Below, in pieces: positions 8,221 through 17,898 of a stretch of 64,000 nt of DNA. The notes beneath the pieces are model-generated. The model saw only the letters and a program-made list of their open reading frames with translations, searched no databases and was not told where the DNA came from. This stretch comes from Mucilaginibacter ginsenosidivorans (lineage in GTDB: Bacteria; Bacteroidota; Bacteroidia; Sphingobacteriales; Sphingobacteriaceae), in NCBI RefSeq assembly GCF_007971025.1, contig NZ_CP042436.1, positions 3,968,001-4,032,000 of the forward strand, read 5' to 3'. Each line of letters begins with the position of its first letter. Within the stretch, counting starts at the first letter, position 1. The translations under genes and the position numbers were made by a program.

Positions 8221-8674
8221 GCTTCCCTCCTGTCTTTTCCATCAGTTTGGTTTCCCTGATCACAATATCATGGCTCAGCGCCTTGCACATATCATAAATG
8301 GTCAAAGCCGCTATTGATGCCCCAACCAACGCTTCCATTTCGACGCCTGTTTTGGCTGTGATAGTCGCCGTACAATCTATTACAACCTCCTGCTCCTCAT
8401 TCAAGTGAATACTGACCTGGCAATTATCAAGGCCCAGCGGATGGCAAAGCGGTATTAAATCGCCGGTCTTCTTGGCGGCCATGATGCCGGCTATGATCGC
8501 GGTCTGGAAAACCGAGCCTTTTTTGGTTTGAATATCGCCGTTAACCAGCTGCGCTAATACCTCTGATGGCAGGGAAACAACGCTGCGTGCAGTAGCCGTA
8601 CGGCGGGAAATTTGTTTTTCGCCTACATCAACCATTGTCGCCTGCCCCTTTTCATCTAAATGTGTAAACTCCAT
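8201..8674 (-). CDS. moaC: Cyclic pyranopterin monophosphate synthase MoaC
   Basis: Second enzyme of Moco synthesis, converting the MoaA product to cPMP. From the ATG at 8674 the protein is 157 residues, the usual length. Motifs are THLDEKGQATMVDV at the N-terminus, PLCHPLGLDN in the middle and EMEALVGAS…TIYDMCKALS with the catalytic Asp. A TTG two codons upstream is also open, but the ATG sits 2 bases after the moeA stop and fits the family start. Its 3' end overlaps the mobA GTG by 20 bp, consistent with one transcript. Confidence 0.96.
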   Translation of the reverse strand: MEFTHLDEKGQATMVDVGEKQISRRTATARSVVSLPSEVLAQLVNGDIQTKKGSVFQTAIIAGIMAAKKTGDLIPLCHPLGLDNCQVSIHLNEEQEVVIDCTATITAKTGVEMEALVGASIAALTIYDMCKALSHDIVIRETKLMEKTGGKRDFKRA

Positions 8675-8676
8675 AT

Positions 8677-9879
8677 TCAAATATTATTAAAGGGCCACAC
8701 CCTGAAAGCCTCACTTTTTTTGAATTCACTCCGTTGCAAAGGGAGCTCCATAAAAGCGTCTGTATCCGCTAAGTTAGCAAAATCGCCTGAACCATTTCCT
8801 TCAACCGGGGTCGCGAATAATTTACCTTCTTCTGAAAACCTCAATGTCACTTGTAAAAAATATTGCAGTTCGGGCTTAAAAGTAAAATCCTCGTCTAAAA
8901 CCGCGTAAACTGATGATTTTGCTTTAAGTCCCTGTGTAACGCGCAACCAGGGCAGAAAATACCGGTGCAGGCACATAAAGGTAGCAACCGGGTTACCCGG
9001 AAATGCAAATACCAAAACACCATTTTCGTGCTTACCGAACCAAAATGGCTTACCCGGCCGCTGGCTCACTTTGTGAAAGATAGTCTTCACCTGCATTTCT
9101 TCCAGTGCCCTGGGTATATAGTCAAACTTGCCCATGCTAATGCCGCCGGTCATGAGGACGACATCATAATTTTGAAGGCAATAACCTATTTTTTCACCGG
9201 TTATTTCCGGGTCATCCGGTATATGGAGCAGGTCGGCATGTTGCTGATTCTGGCTTAATACCGCCCGGATAGTATAACTGTTCGATTTCCTGATCTGAAT
9301 GGGCAAAGGCTGCACGTCAATATCAACCAGTTCGTCACCGGATGAAACAACAACTATTCGCAGCATTTTCCGCACCAACAACTCAGCCTTTCCTACTGAC
9401 GCCGCAACACTAATAATAGCAGGGCTAACCACTTGCCCGGCAGTGGCAACAATTTGGCCCTTTTGTTTGTCTGCCCCCTTAAAATGCAGGTTTTGACTTT
9501 TTTTTACAGCTGCGTTTAAGATGGTGGCAACACTATTTTTTATTTCGATGTGTTCATAGGGAATAATAGTATCGACTGTATTAGGCAAAGCCGCGCCCGT
9601 CATGATCTCGATGCATTCATCAAGACTTTCTATGTCAACAGGCTCATCACCGGCAGCCTGGGTAGCCTTTATTTTGAAGGCGGTAATATGGCTTTCTATC
9701 GCCTTATAGCTTATGGCTATCCCATCCATGGTTACCCGGTTAAAGGGCGGCAGATCGCGGTCCGCTTTAATATCTTCTGCTAATGCTCTTCCTAAAGCCT
9801 GTTCAAAGGGAATATTTTCTGTACCGAAATCTCTTGCTTCCGCCAGGATCAGTTTTTCCGCTTGTTCAACTGTGGTCAT
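8677..9879 (-). CDS. moeA: Molybdopterin molybdenumtransferase MoeA
   Basis: A 400-residue protein that inserts molybdate into adenylated molybdopterin. Conserved pieces are DRDLPPFNRVTMDG near the N-terminus, GAALPNTVDTIIPYEH, VVSSGDELV, and TGGISMGKFDYI in the MPT-binding domain, followed by FAFPGNPVA. Length is normal. It lies 3 bp after moaA and 2 bp before moaC. The adenylating partner MogA/MoaB is not in the window. Confidence 0.95.
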   Translation of the reverse strand: MTTVEQAEKLILAEARDFGTENIPFEQALGRALAEDIKADRDLPPFNRVTMDGIAISYKAIESHITAFKIKATQAAGDEPVDIESLDECIEIMTGAALPNTVDTIIPYEHIEIKNSVATILNAAVKKSQNLHFKGADKQKGQIVATAGQVVSPAIISVAASVGKAELLVRKMLRIVVVSSGDELVDIDVQPLPIQIRKSNSYTIRAVLSQNQQHADLLHIPDDPEITGEKIGYCLQNYDVVLMTGGISMGKFDYIPRALEEMQVKTIFHKVSQRPGKPFWFGKHENGVLVFAFPGNPVATFMCLHRYFLPWLRVTQGLKAKSSVYAVLDEDFTFKPELQYFLQVTLRFSEEGKLFATPVEGNGSGDFANLADTDAFMELPLQRSEFKKSEAFRVWPFNNI

Positions 9880-9882
9880 GGA

Positions 9883-10872
9883 TTATCCTCCTATGGTGGC
9901 CATTGACTCGTGCGCCGGGTCGTTAAAGGCGCGATTCCGTTCAGCTTCCCACCCATCCTTTGCACGATTATTCATAGCCTCCTGTAGTTTGCCTTTCAAC
10001 TCATCATCTGAAAAACCCAACCGGATAAGGTCCTTGATATTCATTACGCCACCATCGTACAGGCAGGTTTTTAAAACGCCCTCGGGTGTTATACGGATGC
10101 GGTTGCAGGTCCCGCAAAATGTACGCGAGTACGCTGCAATAACCCCTATATCACCTTTATGGCCCGGTATATTATAATTGTAAGATGTAGAATACTGTTC
10201 ATCCTGTAATTTCCGGACATCGGGATATTTTGTCTTGATCTCGTCCAAAATGCGGATATAATCCCATTTTAAACCGCTGTAAATGTGCCCCTCGCCGTTA
10301 AACGGCATTTCTTCGATAAAGCGGACGCTAACCGGCATATCTTTGGTCATTTCTACCATCGGGATAATATCCTGCGTATTTTTGCCGTCCATTACCACCG
10401 CATTTATCTTTACTTCGATGTCGTACTTTAGCAACTGATCCAGCGTTTCCATCACCTTATTGAACTCATCGCGGTGGGTTATGGTGAAAAACCGGTTTGC
10501 ATCCAGCGTATCCAAACTAAGGTTAACCGATTTAATACCGAGCTTTTTTAACCCGGGTACTAACGGCGCGGTAAGTACACCATTGGTGGTAATTGTCAAC
10601 TCGTTTAATCCACTTATTTTAGACAACGCTGATAGAAATTTCATCAGGTCTTTGCGCACAAAAGGCTCACCACCAGTAATGCGTATCTTTTCAATACCCA
10701 TTTTCACCAGCAGAGCGCAGGTTCGGAGCATTTCCTCGTAAGTCAGCAGTTCCTCCCGCGAAAGCCAGTTCAGCCCTTCTTCCGGCATGCAATAAAAGCA
10801 GCGCAGGTTACACCTGTCTGTTACCGCGAGACGCAGGTAATTGATCCTTCTTCCGTGATTATCCTTTAACAA
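9883..10872 (-). CDS. moaA: GTP 3',8-cyclase MoaA (radical SAM)
   Basis: First enzyme of Moco synthesis, rearranging GTP with a radical SAM cluster. The 329-residue protein has CNLRCFYC (Cys21, Cys25, Cys28) for the SAM cluster and a C-terminal FCGTCNRIRI…LKTC for the second [4Fe-4S] cluster. It ends in IGG, matching the Gly-Gly tail needed for activity in this family. It is the first gene of the minus-strand operon moaA-moeA-moaC-mobA-moeB. I saw no Moco-riboswitch-like structure in the 124 bp upstream. Confidence 0.96.
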   Translation of the reverse strand: MLKDNHGRRINYLRLAVTDRCNLRCFYCMPEEGLNWLSREELLTYEEMLRTCALLVKMGIEKIRITGGEPFVRKDLMKFLSALSKISGLNELTITTNGVLTAPLVPGLKKLGIKSVNLSLDTLDANRFFTITHRDEFNKVMETLDQLLKYDIEVKINAVVMDGKNTQDIIPMVEMTKDMPVSVRFIEEMPFNGEGHIYSGLKWDYIRILDEIKTKYPDVRKLQDEQYSTSYNYNIPGHKGDIGVIAAYSRTFCGTCNRIRITPEGVLKTCLYDGGVMNIKDLIRLGFSDDELKGKLQEAMNNRAKDGWEAERNRAFNDPAHESMATIGG

Positions 10873-10946
10873 AGTGCACTATTTATAATTCGTAAAGGTA
10901 AATAATACATTTAAGCTGAATGTTTTTGAATTGTCGTTTTATAAAT

Positions 10947-10979
10947 AAAAAACCCGGCAATTTATTTACCGGGTTTTTT
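10947..10979 (-). terminator. Strong bidirectional terminator after the GH20 gene
   Basis: AAAAAACCCGG pairs with CCGGGTTTTTT around an 11-nt AT-rich loop. The stem is flanked by A and T runs on both sides, so it works in either direction. It sits 18 bp past the hexosaminidase stop and isolates that gene from the Moco operon. Confidence 0.9.
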
Positions 10980-10996
10980 ATTCTGATCATGATCCG

Positions 10997-12925
10997 TCAA
11001 TCATAGTTTCTGCGCGTTGCGCGTTTTTTCATTTCATCCATCGGTATTGTTATCAAACGGCCAACCGGCTTGCCATCCCGGTAAGTTATTACCTTTAACT
11101 GGCTCGATTCTTTGGGAACCAGCAACGGCTCGGTATATTTTGGATAGAAATTATCCGGGAACGAATTATCAAAAGTATAGTGAATATCCAGCCCCTTTAC
11201 TTCCGTTTCCATCGATACCTGGAGGGTACTGTCCGGCATCATCCTAACTGTAAGGCTTGGATCATATACGCTTGGTGCATATTTTATCTGTGCCTCGTCA
11301 AAGCGGCCGAAATGCTTCTCAACACGACCGAAAAAGTCGTCCCAGTTCTTCTTTGCTTTCGGAGTCCACAAATCTTCTGAAATAGCGAAAGCGCGCGGCC
11401 AGGTCATATATTCCAAATGGCGCACGTTATAAACCTGCTCGGTCCATAAGTTAGCCTGCCCGCCTATGATCAGTTTTGAATCCACGCTATCCGGCACAGG
11501 TTCAAACTGGTAGGCCTTGCTCAAACGCAAAGTTGCGTAAACGTGCGGTTCAATTGCCGGGTCGCCCTGCATATAATCCAGGTAAGCGAATGTGGTGGGG
11601 CTCATCACTACTTCGTGGCCCATCTTGGCAGCTTGTATGCCACCTTTCATTCCGCGCCAGCTCATTACTATAGCATCGGGCGCTAAACCGCCTTCTAATA
11701 TCTCATCCCATCCTAAAAATTTCTTTCCTTTTGATTCCACTATCTTTTCAACCCGTTTTTCAAAGTAAGCCTGCACTTCTTCCTGGGTTTTCAGCCCTTC
11801 GCGCTGCATTAATGCTTTTACTGAATCGCTTTTCTCCCAGAAATTTTTGGCGCATTCGTCGCCGCCCATGTGGATATAGCCAAACGGGAACAGTTTGGCA
11901 ACCTCGGTCAGTACTTTATCCAGGAATACGTAAACCTTCTCATTAGCAGGGCACAGGGTATTATCTATACCGGCTTTAATGCCATCCTTGGTAAAATTCA
12001 TGAAATGCTCACCTGATCTTACCTGGTACTGATCGGCACCGGGTGTGCATGATAATTCTGGGTAAGCCACGACAGCTGCCAAACTATGGCCCGGAACATC
12101 TATTTCGGGCAGGATATTCATAAACCTGTCCTTTGCGTACTGCACAATTTCGCGGATATCATCCTGGGTGTAGAAACCTCCGTAATCGCGCGGCTCATCA
12201 GGTTTTGGCGCCGGGAAGCTTCCGAAATAACCGACTTTCTTTACGTTATAAGCGCCAACTGTGGTCAGTCGCGGCAAACTTTTGATCTCGATGCGCCAGC
12301 CCTCATCGTCGGTCAGGTGCATGTGCAACAGGTTGTACTTGTATTTCGACATATTGTCGATGTATTCTTCCACCTCGGCTTTGGTAAAAAAGTGCCTGGA
12401 AACGTCAAACATTAGCCCACGCCATTTAAAGCGGGGATAATCGGTTATTTGTACCAAAGGCATGGCCCAGCTAAAACCGGTTACACGTTTGGCGCTTACT
12501 ATCTCCTTTGGTAATAACTGTATCAGCGTTTGTGTGCCGTAAAACAGCCCTGCCGGCTTATTTGCACGGATAACAACACCCTTTTTGGTTACCGATAAAT
12601 AATAACCTTCGTCGCCTATCAGCGTATCATTTTTTGCATTAATCATCAGCCTGATAGCTGGCTTCGCCGCGCTGTTCAACACAGTAACATGGTTGCCGGT
12701 AGGAATGGATAAACCTTTCAGCGTTGCTATAGCCTGTTTCATCTCTGGATTGATGCTGGTGGCTACGATGATGTTTTTTGGCAGCACGTACTGGCCCTCG
12801 CTTTGAGTAATGCTTACAGGTTCTGGTATTATAGCAACATGTTCTTTGCCGGTTTGGCTGAATGCATTGAGCGCCATTACGCCGCAACACATCACCCCTA
12901 AAAGTCTTTTCAGGTTGTTGTTCAT
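10997..12925 (-). CDS. Beta-N-acetylhexosaminidase, GH20
   Basis: A 642-residue secreted enzyme that removes terminal beta-GlcNAc or GalNAc by substrate-assisted catalysis. It has a signal peptide ending near AFSQ, an N-terminal GH20b-type domain (about 30-150), and a TIM barrel with WRGLMFDVSRHFF and the catalytic pair Asp356-Glu357 in HMGGDECAKNFW. A C-terminal segment (about 560-640, with VKGLDIHYTFDNS) is the chitobiase C-terminal beta domain. It is monocistronic, with a terminator behind it and 110 bp before the next gene. Likely roles are chitin, peptidoglycan or glycoprotein sugar recovery. Confidence 0.94.
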   Translation of the reverse strand: MNNNLKRLLGVMCCGVMALNAFSQTGKEHVAIIPEPVSITQSEGQYVLPKNIIVATSINPEMKQAIATLKGLSIPTGNHVTVLNSAAKPAIRLMINAKNDTLIGDEGYYLSVTKKGVVIRANKPAGLFYGTQTLIQLLPKEIVSAKRVTGFSWAMPLVQITDYPRFKWRGLMFDVSRHFFTKAEVEEYIDNMSKYKYNLLHMHLTDDEGWRIEIKSLPRLTTVGAYNVKKVGYFGSFPAPKPDEPRDYGGFYTQDDIREIVQYAKDRFMNILPEIDVPGHSLAAVVAYPELSCTPGADQYQVRSGEHFMNFTKDGIKAGIDNTLCPANEKVYVFLDKVLTEVAKLFPFGYIHMGGDECAKNFWEKSDSVKALMQREGLKTQEEVQAYFEKRVEKIVESKGKKFLGWDEILEGGLAPDAIVMSWRGMKGGIQAAKMGHEVVMSPTTFAYLDYMQGDPAIEPHVYATLRLSKAYQFEPVPDSVDSKLIIGGQANLWTEQVYNVRHLEYMTWPRAFAISEDLWTPKAKKNWDDFFGRVEKHFGRFDEAQIKYAPSVYDPSLTVRMMPDSTLQVSMETEVKGLDIHYTFDNSFPDNFYPKYTEPLLVPKESSQLKVITYRDGKPVGRLITIPMDEMKKRATRRNYD

Positions 12926-13035
12926 TGTTTGAAAGGATTTATAAATTGGAAACTGACTGCAAATTATGATTTTAGCAGCAGAAATAAAATGTTTTTATAT
13001 AAGCTATTGTAACTTTTTAAAAATATTTCAAATCT

Positions 13036-13779
13036 TTATTTGTGCTTACCCATTGCATATTCAATTCCGCCTAATAAATGCTTTAGATACAGCGGGTCGG
13101 AATAGGATTCATCGGTATGCCCCAGTGCAGTGTAAAAGGCCCGTCCCCCGTCGTAGCTATGATACCAGGCCATCGGGTGGTAGTCGCCATCATTGCCACC
13201 TTCGTAGCTTTTCTCATCTATGGTGATCAGTACGTGAACATTCTTATCCCTGGGCACCACCTTAAAATTATACCATTCGTCCAGCCTTTTCCATTCGGTA
13301 GGAAGGTCCTTTGTCGCGATAAAGCTCCGGTCGACGACGTTCAATGTGGCCACCTGCTGTTTGCTTGGGTGATTTTTGAAATACGCGCCAACCAGTTCGC
13401 CGTACCATGGCCAGTCGTATTCGGTATCTGTAGCGGAGTGCACGCCGACGAACCCGCCGCCACCTTCGATATATTTTTTGAAAGCATCCTGTTGTGCATC
13501 ATTCAATACATCGCCGGTCGTGCTCAGAAATATAACCGCGGCGTACTGCTTCAGATTTTGCTGCGTGAATTTCGAGGCATCTGTTGTAGTATCCACATCA
13601 AAATTATTTTCCGCGCCGAGTTTGATAATAGCCGGTACCCCTACTGCAATCGAATTGTGGTGAAAGCCTGCTGTCTTGCAGAATATCAGCACTTTAGGCT
13701 TTGCCATGGCGATGCCAAAACAAACCGAACTTATCAGCAGAACGATTATTGTCGCCTTGAAATAAATGAATATTTTCAT
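13036..13779 (-). CDS. ThuA-domain protein
   Basis: A 247-residue exported protein (signal peptide to about residue 26, FGIAMA). The fold is class-I glutamine-amidotransferase-like: KVLIFCKTAGFHHNS at the start, GGGGFVGVHSATDTEYDWPWYGELVG in the centre, and AWYHSYDGGRAFYTALGHTDESY near the end, all typical ThuA signatures. ThuA was named from rhizobial trehalose use, where it acts with ThuB in 3-keto-sugar metabolism. The gene follows a GMC oxidoreductase by 98 bp, a spacer holding an inverted repeat. Its biochemical activity is not established. Confidence 0.9.
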   Translation of the reverse strand: MKIFIYFKATIIVLLISSVCFGIAMAKPKVLIFCKTAGFHHNSIAVGVPAIIKLGAENNFDVDTTTDASKFTQQNLKQYAAVIFLSTTGDVLNDAQQDAFKKYIEGGGGFVGVHSATDTEYDWPWYGELVGAYFKNHPSKQQVATLNVVDRSFIATKDLPTEWKRLDEWYNFKVVPRDKNVHVLITIDEKSYEGGNDGDYHPMAWYHSYDGGRAFYTALGHTDESYSDPLYLKHLLGGIEYAMGKHK

Positions 13780-13794
13780 ATTTTAAGTTTATTG

Positions 13795-13876
13795 AGTTAG
13801 ACTAAGCTTATCGCGTTGATCTGGTTAGTCAGCGGTCAACCTAATCAACCACTTTAACCAAATCAACTCATTAACG
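13795..13876. repeat. GTTGA-type imperfect inverted repeat between GMC and ThuA genes
   Basis: The left part contains TTGAGTTAGACTAAGC and GTTGATCTGGTTAG. The right part contains CAACCTAATCAACCAC and AACCAAATCAACTCA, which on the reverse strand repeat the same words. The arms could fold over a short centre. It belongs to the spacer family also seen at 32536, 46590, 53454 and 62545. Confidence 0.6.
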
Positions 13877-13877
13877 G

Positions 13878-15593
13878 TTAAATATTCCCTTTTTTCAATT
13901 CATCCACAGCAAAATTTGCTGCCCTTGCTGTCATGGCCATATAAGTTAAAGACGGGTTCTGGCAAGCCGATGAAGCCATCATCGCACCATCGGTCACAAA
14001 TACGTTCTTTGCATCCCAAACCTGGTTATGTTCATTAAGCACCGACGTTTTTGGATCACGACCCATGCGCGCCGAACCCATTTCGTGGATACCGTCGCCT
14101 ACGTTGTGGCCCCTGTCCCAGGTTTGCACATTTTTCACGCCCGCGCTTTCGAGCATGGCTTTGGCTTCAGCAACAATATCAATACGCATTTTCTTCTCAT
14201 TATCCTTCAGTTCGGCATCCATTGCCAATATCGGCAGGCCCCATTTATCCTTGTTATTATGATCGAGGCTGACCTTATTTTCATGATAAGGAAGCAACTC
14301 TCCAAAGCCGCCGATGCCCATACGCCATATACCCGGTTCTGCCAGTTCGTCTTTAAACTTACCGCCAATGCTCAATTCAGCGATCTCGCGGCTCCAGCTG
14401 TCGCGACTGGCTCCTCCCTGGTAGCCAAAGCCGCGCAGGTAATCCCGTTTATCGCCAAAAAGGTTCGCAAAACGTACTACGTAAACACCGTTTGGCCTTC
14501 TGCCGAAATAGTATTTGTCGTCATAACCTTCCACCAACCCGGATGCTCCCAGGTTATAGTGGTGATCCATAATATTGTGACCCAACTCGCCGCTGCTGCT
14601 GCCTAACCCTTCGGGCCAGATATCAGTAGCCGAATTCATCAAAACCCATGCGCTATTTAGCGCCGATGCATTAACAAATACAACTTTGGCGTGGTATTCA
14701 TACGTCTTATTCGTCTCGGCATCCAAAACCTCCACGCCAGTAGCCTTTTGGGTGTTCTTATCATATAAAATTTTGGTAACAATGGAAAAAGGCCTTACAG
14801 TAAGGTTACCCGTTTTCATTGCAGCAGGCAGTGTTGACGATTGCGTACTGAAATATCCGCCGAAGGGACACCCTTCCCAGCACCTGTTGCGGAACTGGCA
14901 TTGGGTGCGGCCCGGCACCGGGGCGGTAAGGTTTGCCGACCGGCCGATGATCATATGCCGGCTGCCGTTGAAATGCTTTTTGATACGCTCGGCAACGTCC
15001 TTTTCTACACAATTCAATTGCATAGCCGGCAGGAACTGCCCGTCAGGCAACTGCTCCAAACCTTCGTGCGAACCGTTCACGCCGATGAATTTCTCTACAT
15101 GATCATACCACGGCGCAATGTCTTTATAACGGATAGGCCAGTCTATCGCCCAGCCGTCCTTCAGGTTCGCTTCAAAATCATGATCGCTCCAGCGGTAACT
15201 TTGCCGTCCCCACAAGATGGAGCGGCCACCCAATTGGTAAGACCGCCACCAGTTAAATGGCTTTATTTCGGTGTAGGGAGAATCTTTATCGTTAGCCCAA
15301 TAGTCAATGATTGGCTCATAGGCGCCCCAGGTGCGGGCAATGTAAGGATGCTGCTTGCGTTCTTCCTGCGTGATGCGCCCCCTATGCTCGAAATCCCAGG
15401 GATTCTCAGAAGCCGATTTATAATCCTTCAGGTGTTCAAAATTGCGGCCGCGCTCCAGCATGATGGTTTTAAGCCCGCGTTCGGTAAGCTCTTTTGCTGC
15501 CCAGCCCCCGCTGATACCCGAACCGATAACAATAGCGTCGTAGGTATTTTGCGCTTTCGCTTTAGTATTGACGTTAATGGTGTCTGCTGACAT
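13878..15593 (-). CDS. GMC-family oxidoreductase (sugar/glycoside dehydrogenase type)
   Basis: A 571-residue FAD enzyme. The dinucleotide motif is GSGISGG (24-30) with Glu48 for the ribose, and the C-terminal part has HEMGSARMG with the catalytic His and NPSLTYMAM with the partner Asn. The Cys-rich CQFRNRCWEGCPFGG segment is typical of the gluconate/glucoside dehydrogenase branch. No signal peptide is seen. These enzymes usually pair with a small Tat-exported 'subunit 3', and none is encoded here. It stands in a gene set with DUF1080, sugar isomerase and Gfo/Idh proteins, so oxidation of a glycoside at C3 is the leading hypothesis. Confidence 0.9.
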   Translation of the reverse strand: MSADTINVNTKAKAQNTYDAIVIGSGISGGWAAKELTERGLKTIMLERGRNFEHLKDYKSASENPWDFEHRGRITQEERKQHPYIARTWGAYEPIIDYWANDKDSPYTEIKPFNWWRSYQLGGRSILWGRQSYRWSDHDFEANLKDGWAIDWPIRYKDIAPWYDHVEKFIGVNGSHEGLEQLPDGQFLPAMQLNCVEKDVAERIKKHFNGSRHMIIGRSANLTAPVPGRTQCQFRNRCWEGCPFGGYFSTQSSTLPAAMKTGNLTVRPFSIVTKILYDKNTQKATGVEVLDAETNKTYEYHAKVVFVNASALNSAWVLMNSATDIWPEGLGSSSGELGHNIMDHHYNLGASGLVEGYDDKYYFGRRPNGVYVVRFANLFGDKRDYLRGFGYQGGASRDSWSREIAELSIGGKFKDELAEPGIWRMGIGGFGELLPYHENKVSLDHNNKDKWGLPILAMDAELKDNEKKMRIDIVAEAKAMLESAGVKNVQTWDRGHNVGDGIHEMGSARMGRDPKTSVLNEHNQVWDAKNVFVTDGAMMASSACQNPSLTYMAMTARAANFAVDELKKGNI

Positions 15594-15665
15594 AATTATT
15601 TGATTGGTTTAATTGGAAACACAAGATATAATAAAATAATTAAATGTCTCAATTACAGATTTAGC

Positions 15666-17048
15666 CTATTTCAACTGTTTTATTTTGATACTCCTGTAAT
15701 TCACATCGAAACCATGATCCTGCAGCAGGATATGCCCCTTTTTAGCTTCGCCGAAGTTTTTCCAGATGATAAATTTACTGATGGCCACCAGGTCGCGAAA
15801 TTCCTTTGAACCTCGTTCGTATTCCAGCACTTTGATGCCATTCAGGTAATGTTCCACATGGTTATTCGGGTACACCACAACACGCCCGGTGTTCCATTCA
15901 CCTATAGGATGTACAAAGCGCGGCGGTTTGTTGGCAGGTATAAGATCATATAACGATGCTAAAGTACGATCGCCATTACGGCCCAGTTTTGCATCAGGGT
16001 GAACTGCGTCATCCAGCACCTGGTATTCCAGTCCAATGGCCGAACCCTTTGTATCTTCGTTAAGCGTCACAAAATATTTCACCCCGCTATTAGCGCCCCT
16101 GCTCATTCTGAACTCGAATGACAGGTCAAAGGCGCTGAATTCTTCCTTCGTCACAATATCGCCTACGTTGGCTGCTTCGCCGCCTTTAGAACCCAATATG
16201 GTCATTGTGCCATCGCGTATCACCCAGCCGCCCGGCTTGGTCGGGAATTCCTCGCTTATTGCGCTGCGCCAACCGGTATTTGTTTTTCCGTCGAAAAGCA
16301 ACCGCCAGCCGTCTTTCTTTTCGTAAGGGGTTAGATGGTTTGATACATAATTAACCACATATACACCGGACGGGAACGGTGTGGGTACAAGCCCGGTTGT
16401 TTTGATACGAATGTTTTTGAAATAGAATTTCTTACCTGCATCTTCCGCTTTATAAACAGCGTGTACCTGCAAACCGATGAAACCTTTTGTGTCAATGGTA
16501 TCGACTACGTATGCCGCAGCAATACCATTTACCCATGTTTTGGTGGAATTTCCGATACACTCAATTTTGATATGATTCCAATCGCCTTGGTTATAGGCCG
16601 GCTGCCCTTTTGGGTTCAATTGCATGGTATACAACCAATCGCGCCGGGCCTCATCTTCTATCCCGCCCGACCATCTGCGGTCGGATGGATCGATCTCTAC
16701 CTGTCGCCCGTAAACCCTGCCTGTTCCTTCGTTGCCCGTCGCGTCGAAATGACTGCGCGTTTGCACACCCGAATTGCTTGTATTGCTTTCCAGCTTCACA
16801 TCCAGTTCCAGCACAAAATCCCCATATTCTTTTTTTGTTACCAGGAATGAATTATATTTTTCCATCGCCGAAGTACCGACGATCATGCCATTTTCAACTT
16901 TATAGCTTGCCTGGCCGGTGGCTTGCTTCCAGCCGTTCAGCGTTTTTCCATCGAAAAGGCTTACCCAACCTGTTTGCCTTTGCGCGTGTACCGACAGGAA
17001 ACTCCCAGATAAAAGAGCAGTTAAAATTAAGTAGTGGTATTTTTTCAT
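15666..17048 (-). CDS. Double DUF1080 (3-keto-disaccharide hydrolase family) protein
   Basis: A 460-residue exported protein (signal peptide to about 22, SVHAQ) with two copies of the DUF1080/PF06439 jelly-roll domain. Copy one (about 25-215) begins SLFDGKTLNGW; copy two (about 240-458) begins LLFDGKTNTGW. Both have the motifs RSHFDATGNEG or VKYFVTLNED expected in this fold. Members of this Pfam family have been reported to hydrolyse 3-keto-disaccharides in Bacteroides, which fits the oxidoreductase neighbours. The gene lies 6 bp after the isomerase gene and 72 bp before GMC. Which copy is catalytic is unknown. Confidence 0.88.
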   Translation of the reverse strand: MKKYHYLILTALLSGSFLSVHAQRQTGWVSLFDGKTLNGWKQATGQASYKVENGMIVGTSAMEKYNSFLVTKKEYGDFVLELDVKLESNTSNSGVQTRSHFDATGNEGTGRVYGRQVEIDPSDRRWSGGIEDEARRDWLYTMQLNPKGQPAYNQGDWNHIKIECIGNSTKTWVNGIAAAYVVDTIDTKGFIGLQVHAVYKAEDAGKKFYFKNIRIKTTGLVPTPFPSGVYVVNYVSNHLTPYEKKDGWRLLFDGKTNTGWRSAISEEFPTKPGGWVIRDGTMTILGSKGGEAANVGDIVTKEEFSAFDLSFEFRMSRGANSGVKYFVTLNEDTKGSAIGLEYQVLDDAVHPDAKLGRNGDRTLASLYDLIPANKPPRFVHPIGEWNTGRVVVYPNNHVEHYLNGIKVLEYERGSKEFRDLVAISKFIIWKNFGEAKKGHILLQDHGFDVNYRSIKIKQLK

Positions 17049-17054
17049 GGTAAA

Positions 17055-17897
17055 TTATTGCTTTAAACTCTTCAGGTATGCAAGGCTTTGAGGAACCTGT
17101 TCCATCACGTGGGTGCTTTCGTCCTCGATATAATAGTGCTCAACCCCTGCCTTTTTTGCAGCTTTTAATACGGCAGGAATATCAATTTGCCCGGTGCCCA
17201 AAACCACGTCATTGTCCTGGTTTGTACCGCCCGAAAGATCGCCTTTAACTCCCTTTTTCAGATCCTTAAGATGCAGCGCCTTATAACGGTGTCCATATTT
17301 GCTGAGCAGTGCCGCAGGGTCCTGCCCCGGAAAAAAGGCCCACATAATATCCAATTCAAGGCTTACATAACGGGGATCGGTGTTTTTTACGATATAATCG
17401 TACAAGGTGCCGTCCTGGTAGGGTTGAAACTCGAAGCCGTGCTCGTGGTAAATAAATCCAAGGCCGTATTGCTCTTTTAACAGCTTACCAATCCGGTTAA
17501 AATCTGCAACGGCTTTTTGCGCCTCTTCCAATGTCAGGGCCGATTTGTGCGGTATTCCCGCTACTCTAACGTATTGTGCACCGAGTGTCTTTGCATTTTG
17601 GGCGACCTCCTCTGTCTTATTTACAAAGTCGTTGTAGCTGACGCCAAATGACGAACATTTGATGCCTCTTTCGTCGAGCAGTGCTCTCAATTCTGCTGCA
17701 GTTTTACCAAACAGGCCCGAAAACTCCATATCAGTAAAACCCAGGTCCTTTATTTTGTCCAGCGTACCGGGGACGTCTTTTGATAAATAATCGCGGTAAG
17801 TATAGGAAACTAAGCCCGGGTGCTGCGGAAATAATGGTTTTTGAGCGACCGCCAACGATGCCATTGATAAAAAAACAAGGATCAGCTTATATTTCAT
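17055..17897 (-). CDS. Exported sugar-phosphate-isomerase-type TIM-barrel protein
   Basis: A 280-residue AP-endonuclease-2-like TIM barrel with a signal peptide (to about 18, SLAVAQ). Metal-ligand motifs are present in order: YHEHGFEF, LELDIMWAF, ALHLKDLKKG and YIEDEST. An exported form cannot use phosphosugars easily, so an epimerase, isomerase or lyase acting on free keto-sugars is more likely. It starts 1 bp after the Gfo/Idh gene and ends 6 bp before DUF1080, a tight operon. Confidence 0.88.
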   Translation of the reverse strand: MKYKLILVFLSMASLAVAQKPLFPQHPGLVSYTYRDYLSKDVPGTLDKIKDLGFTDMEFSGLFGKTAAELRALLDERGIKCSSFGVSYNDFVNKTEEVAQNAKTLGAQYVRVAGIPHKSALTLEEAQKAVADFNRIGKLLKEQYGLGFIYHEHGFEFQPYQDGTLYDYIVKNTDPRYVSLELDIMWAFFPGQDPAALLSKYGHRYKALHLKDLKKGVKGDLSGGTNQDNDVVLGTGQIDIPAVLKAAKKAGVEHYYIEDESTHVMEQVPQSLAYLKSLKQ

Positions 17898-17898
17898 A

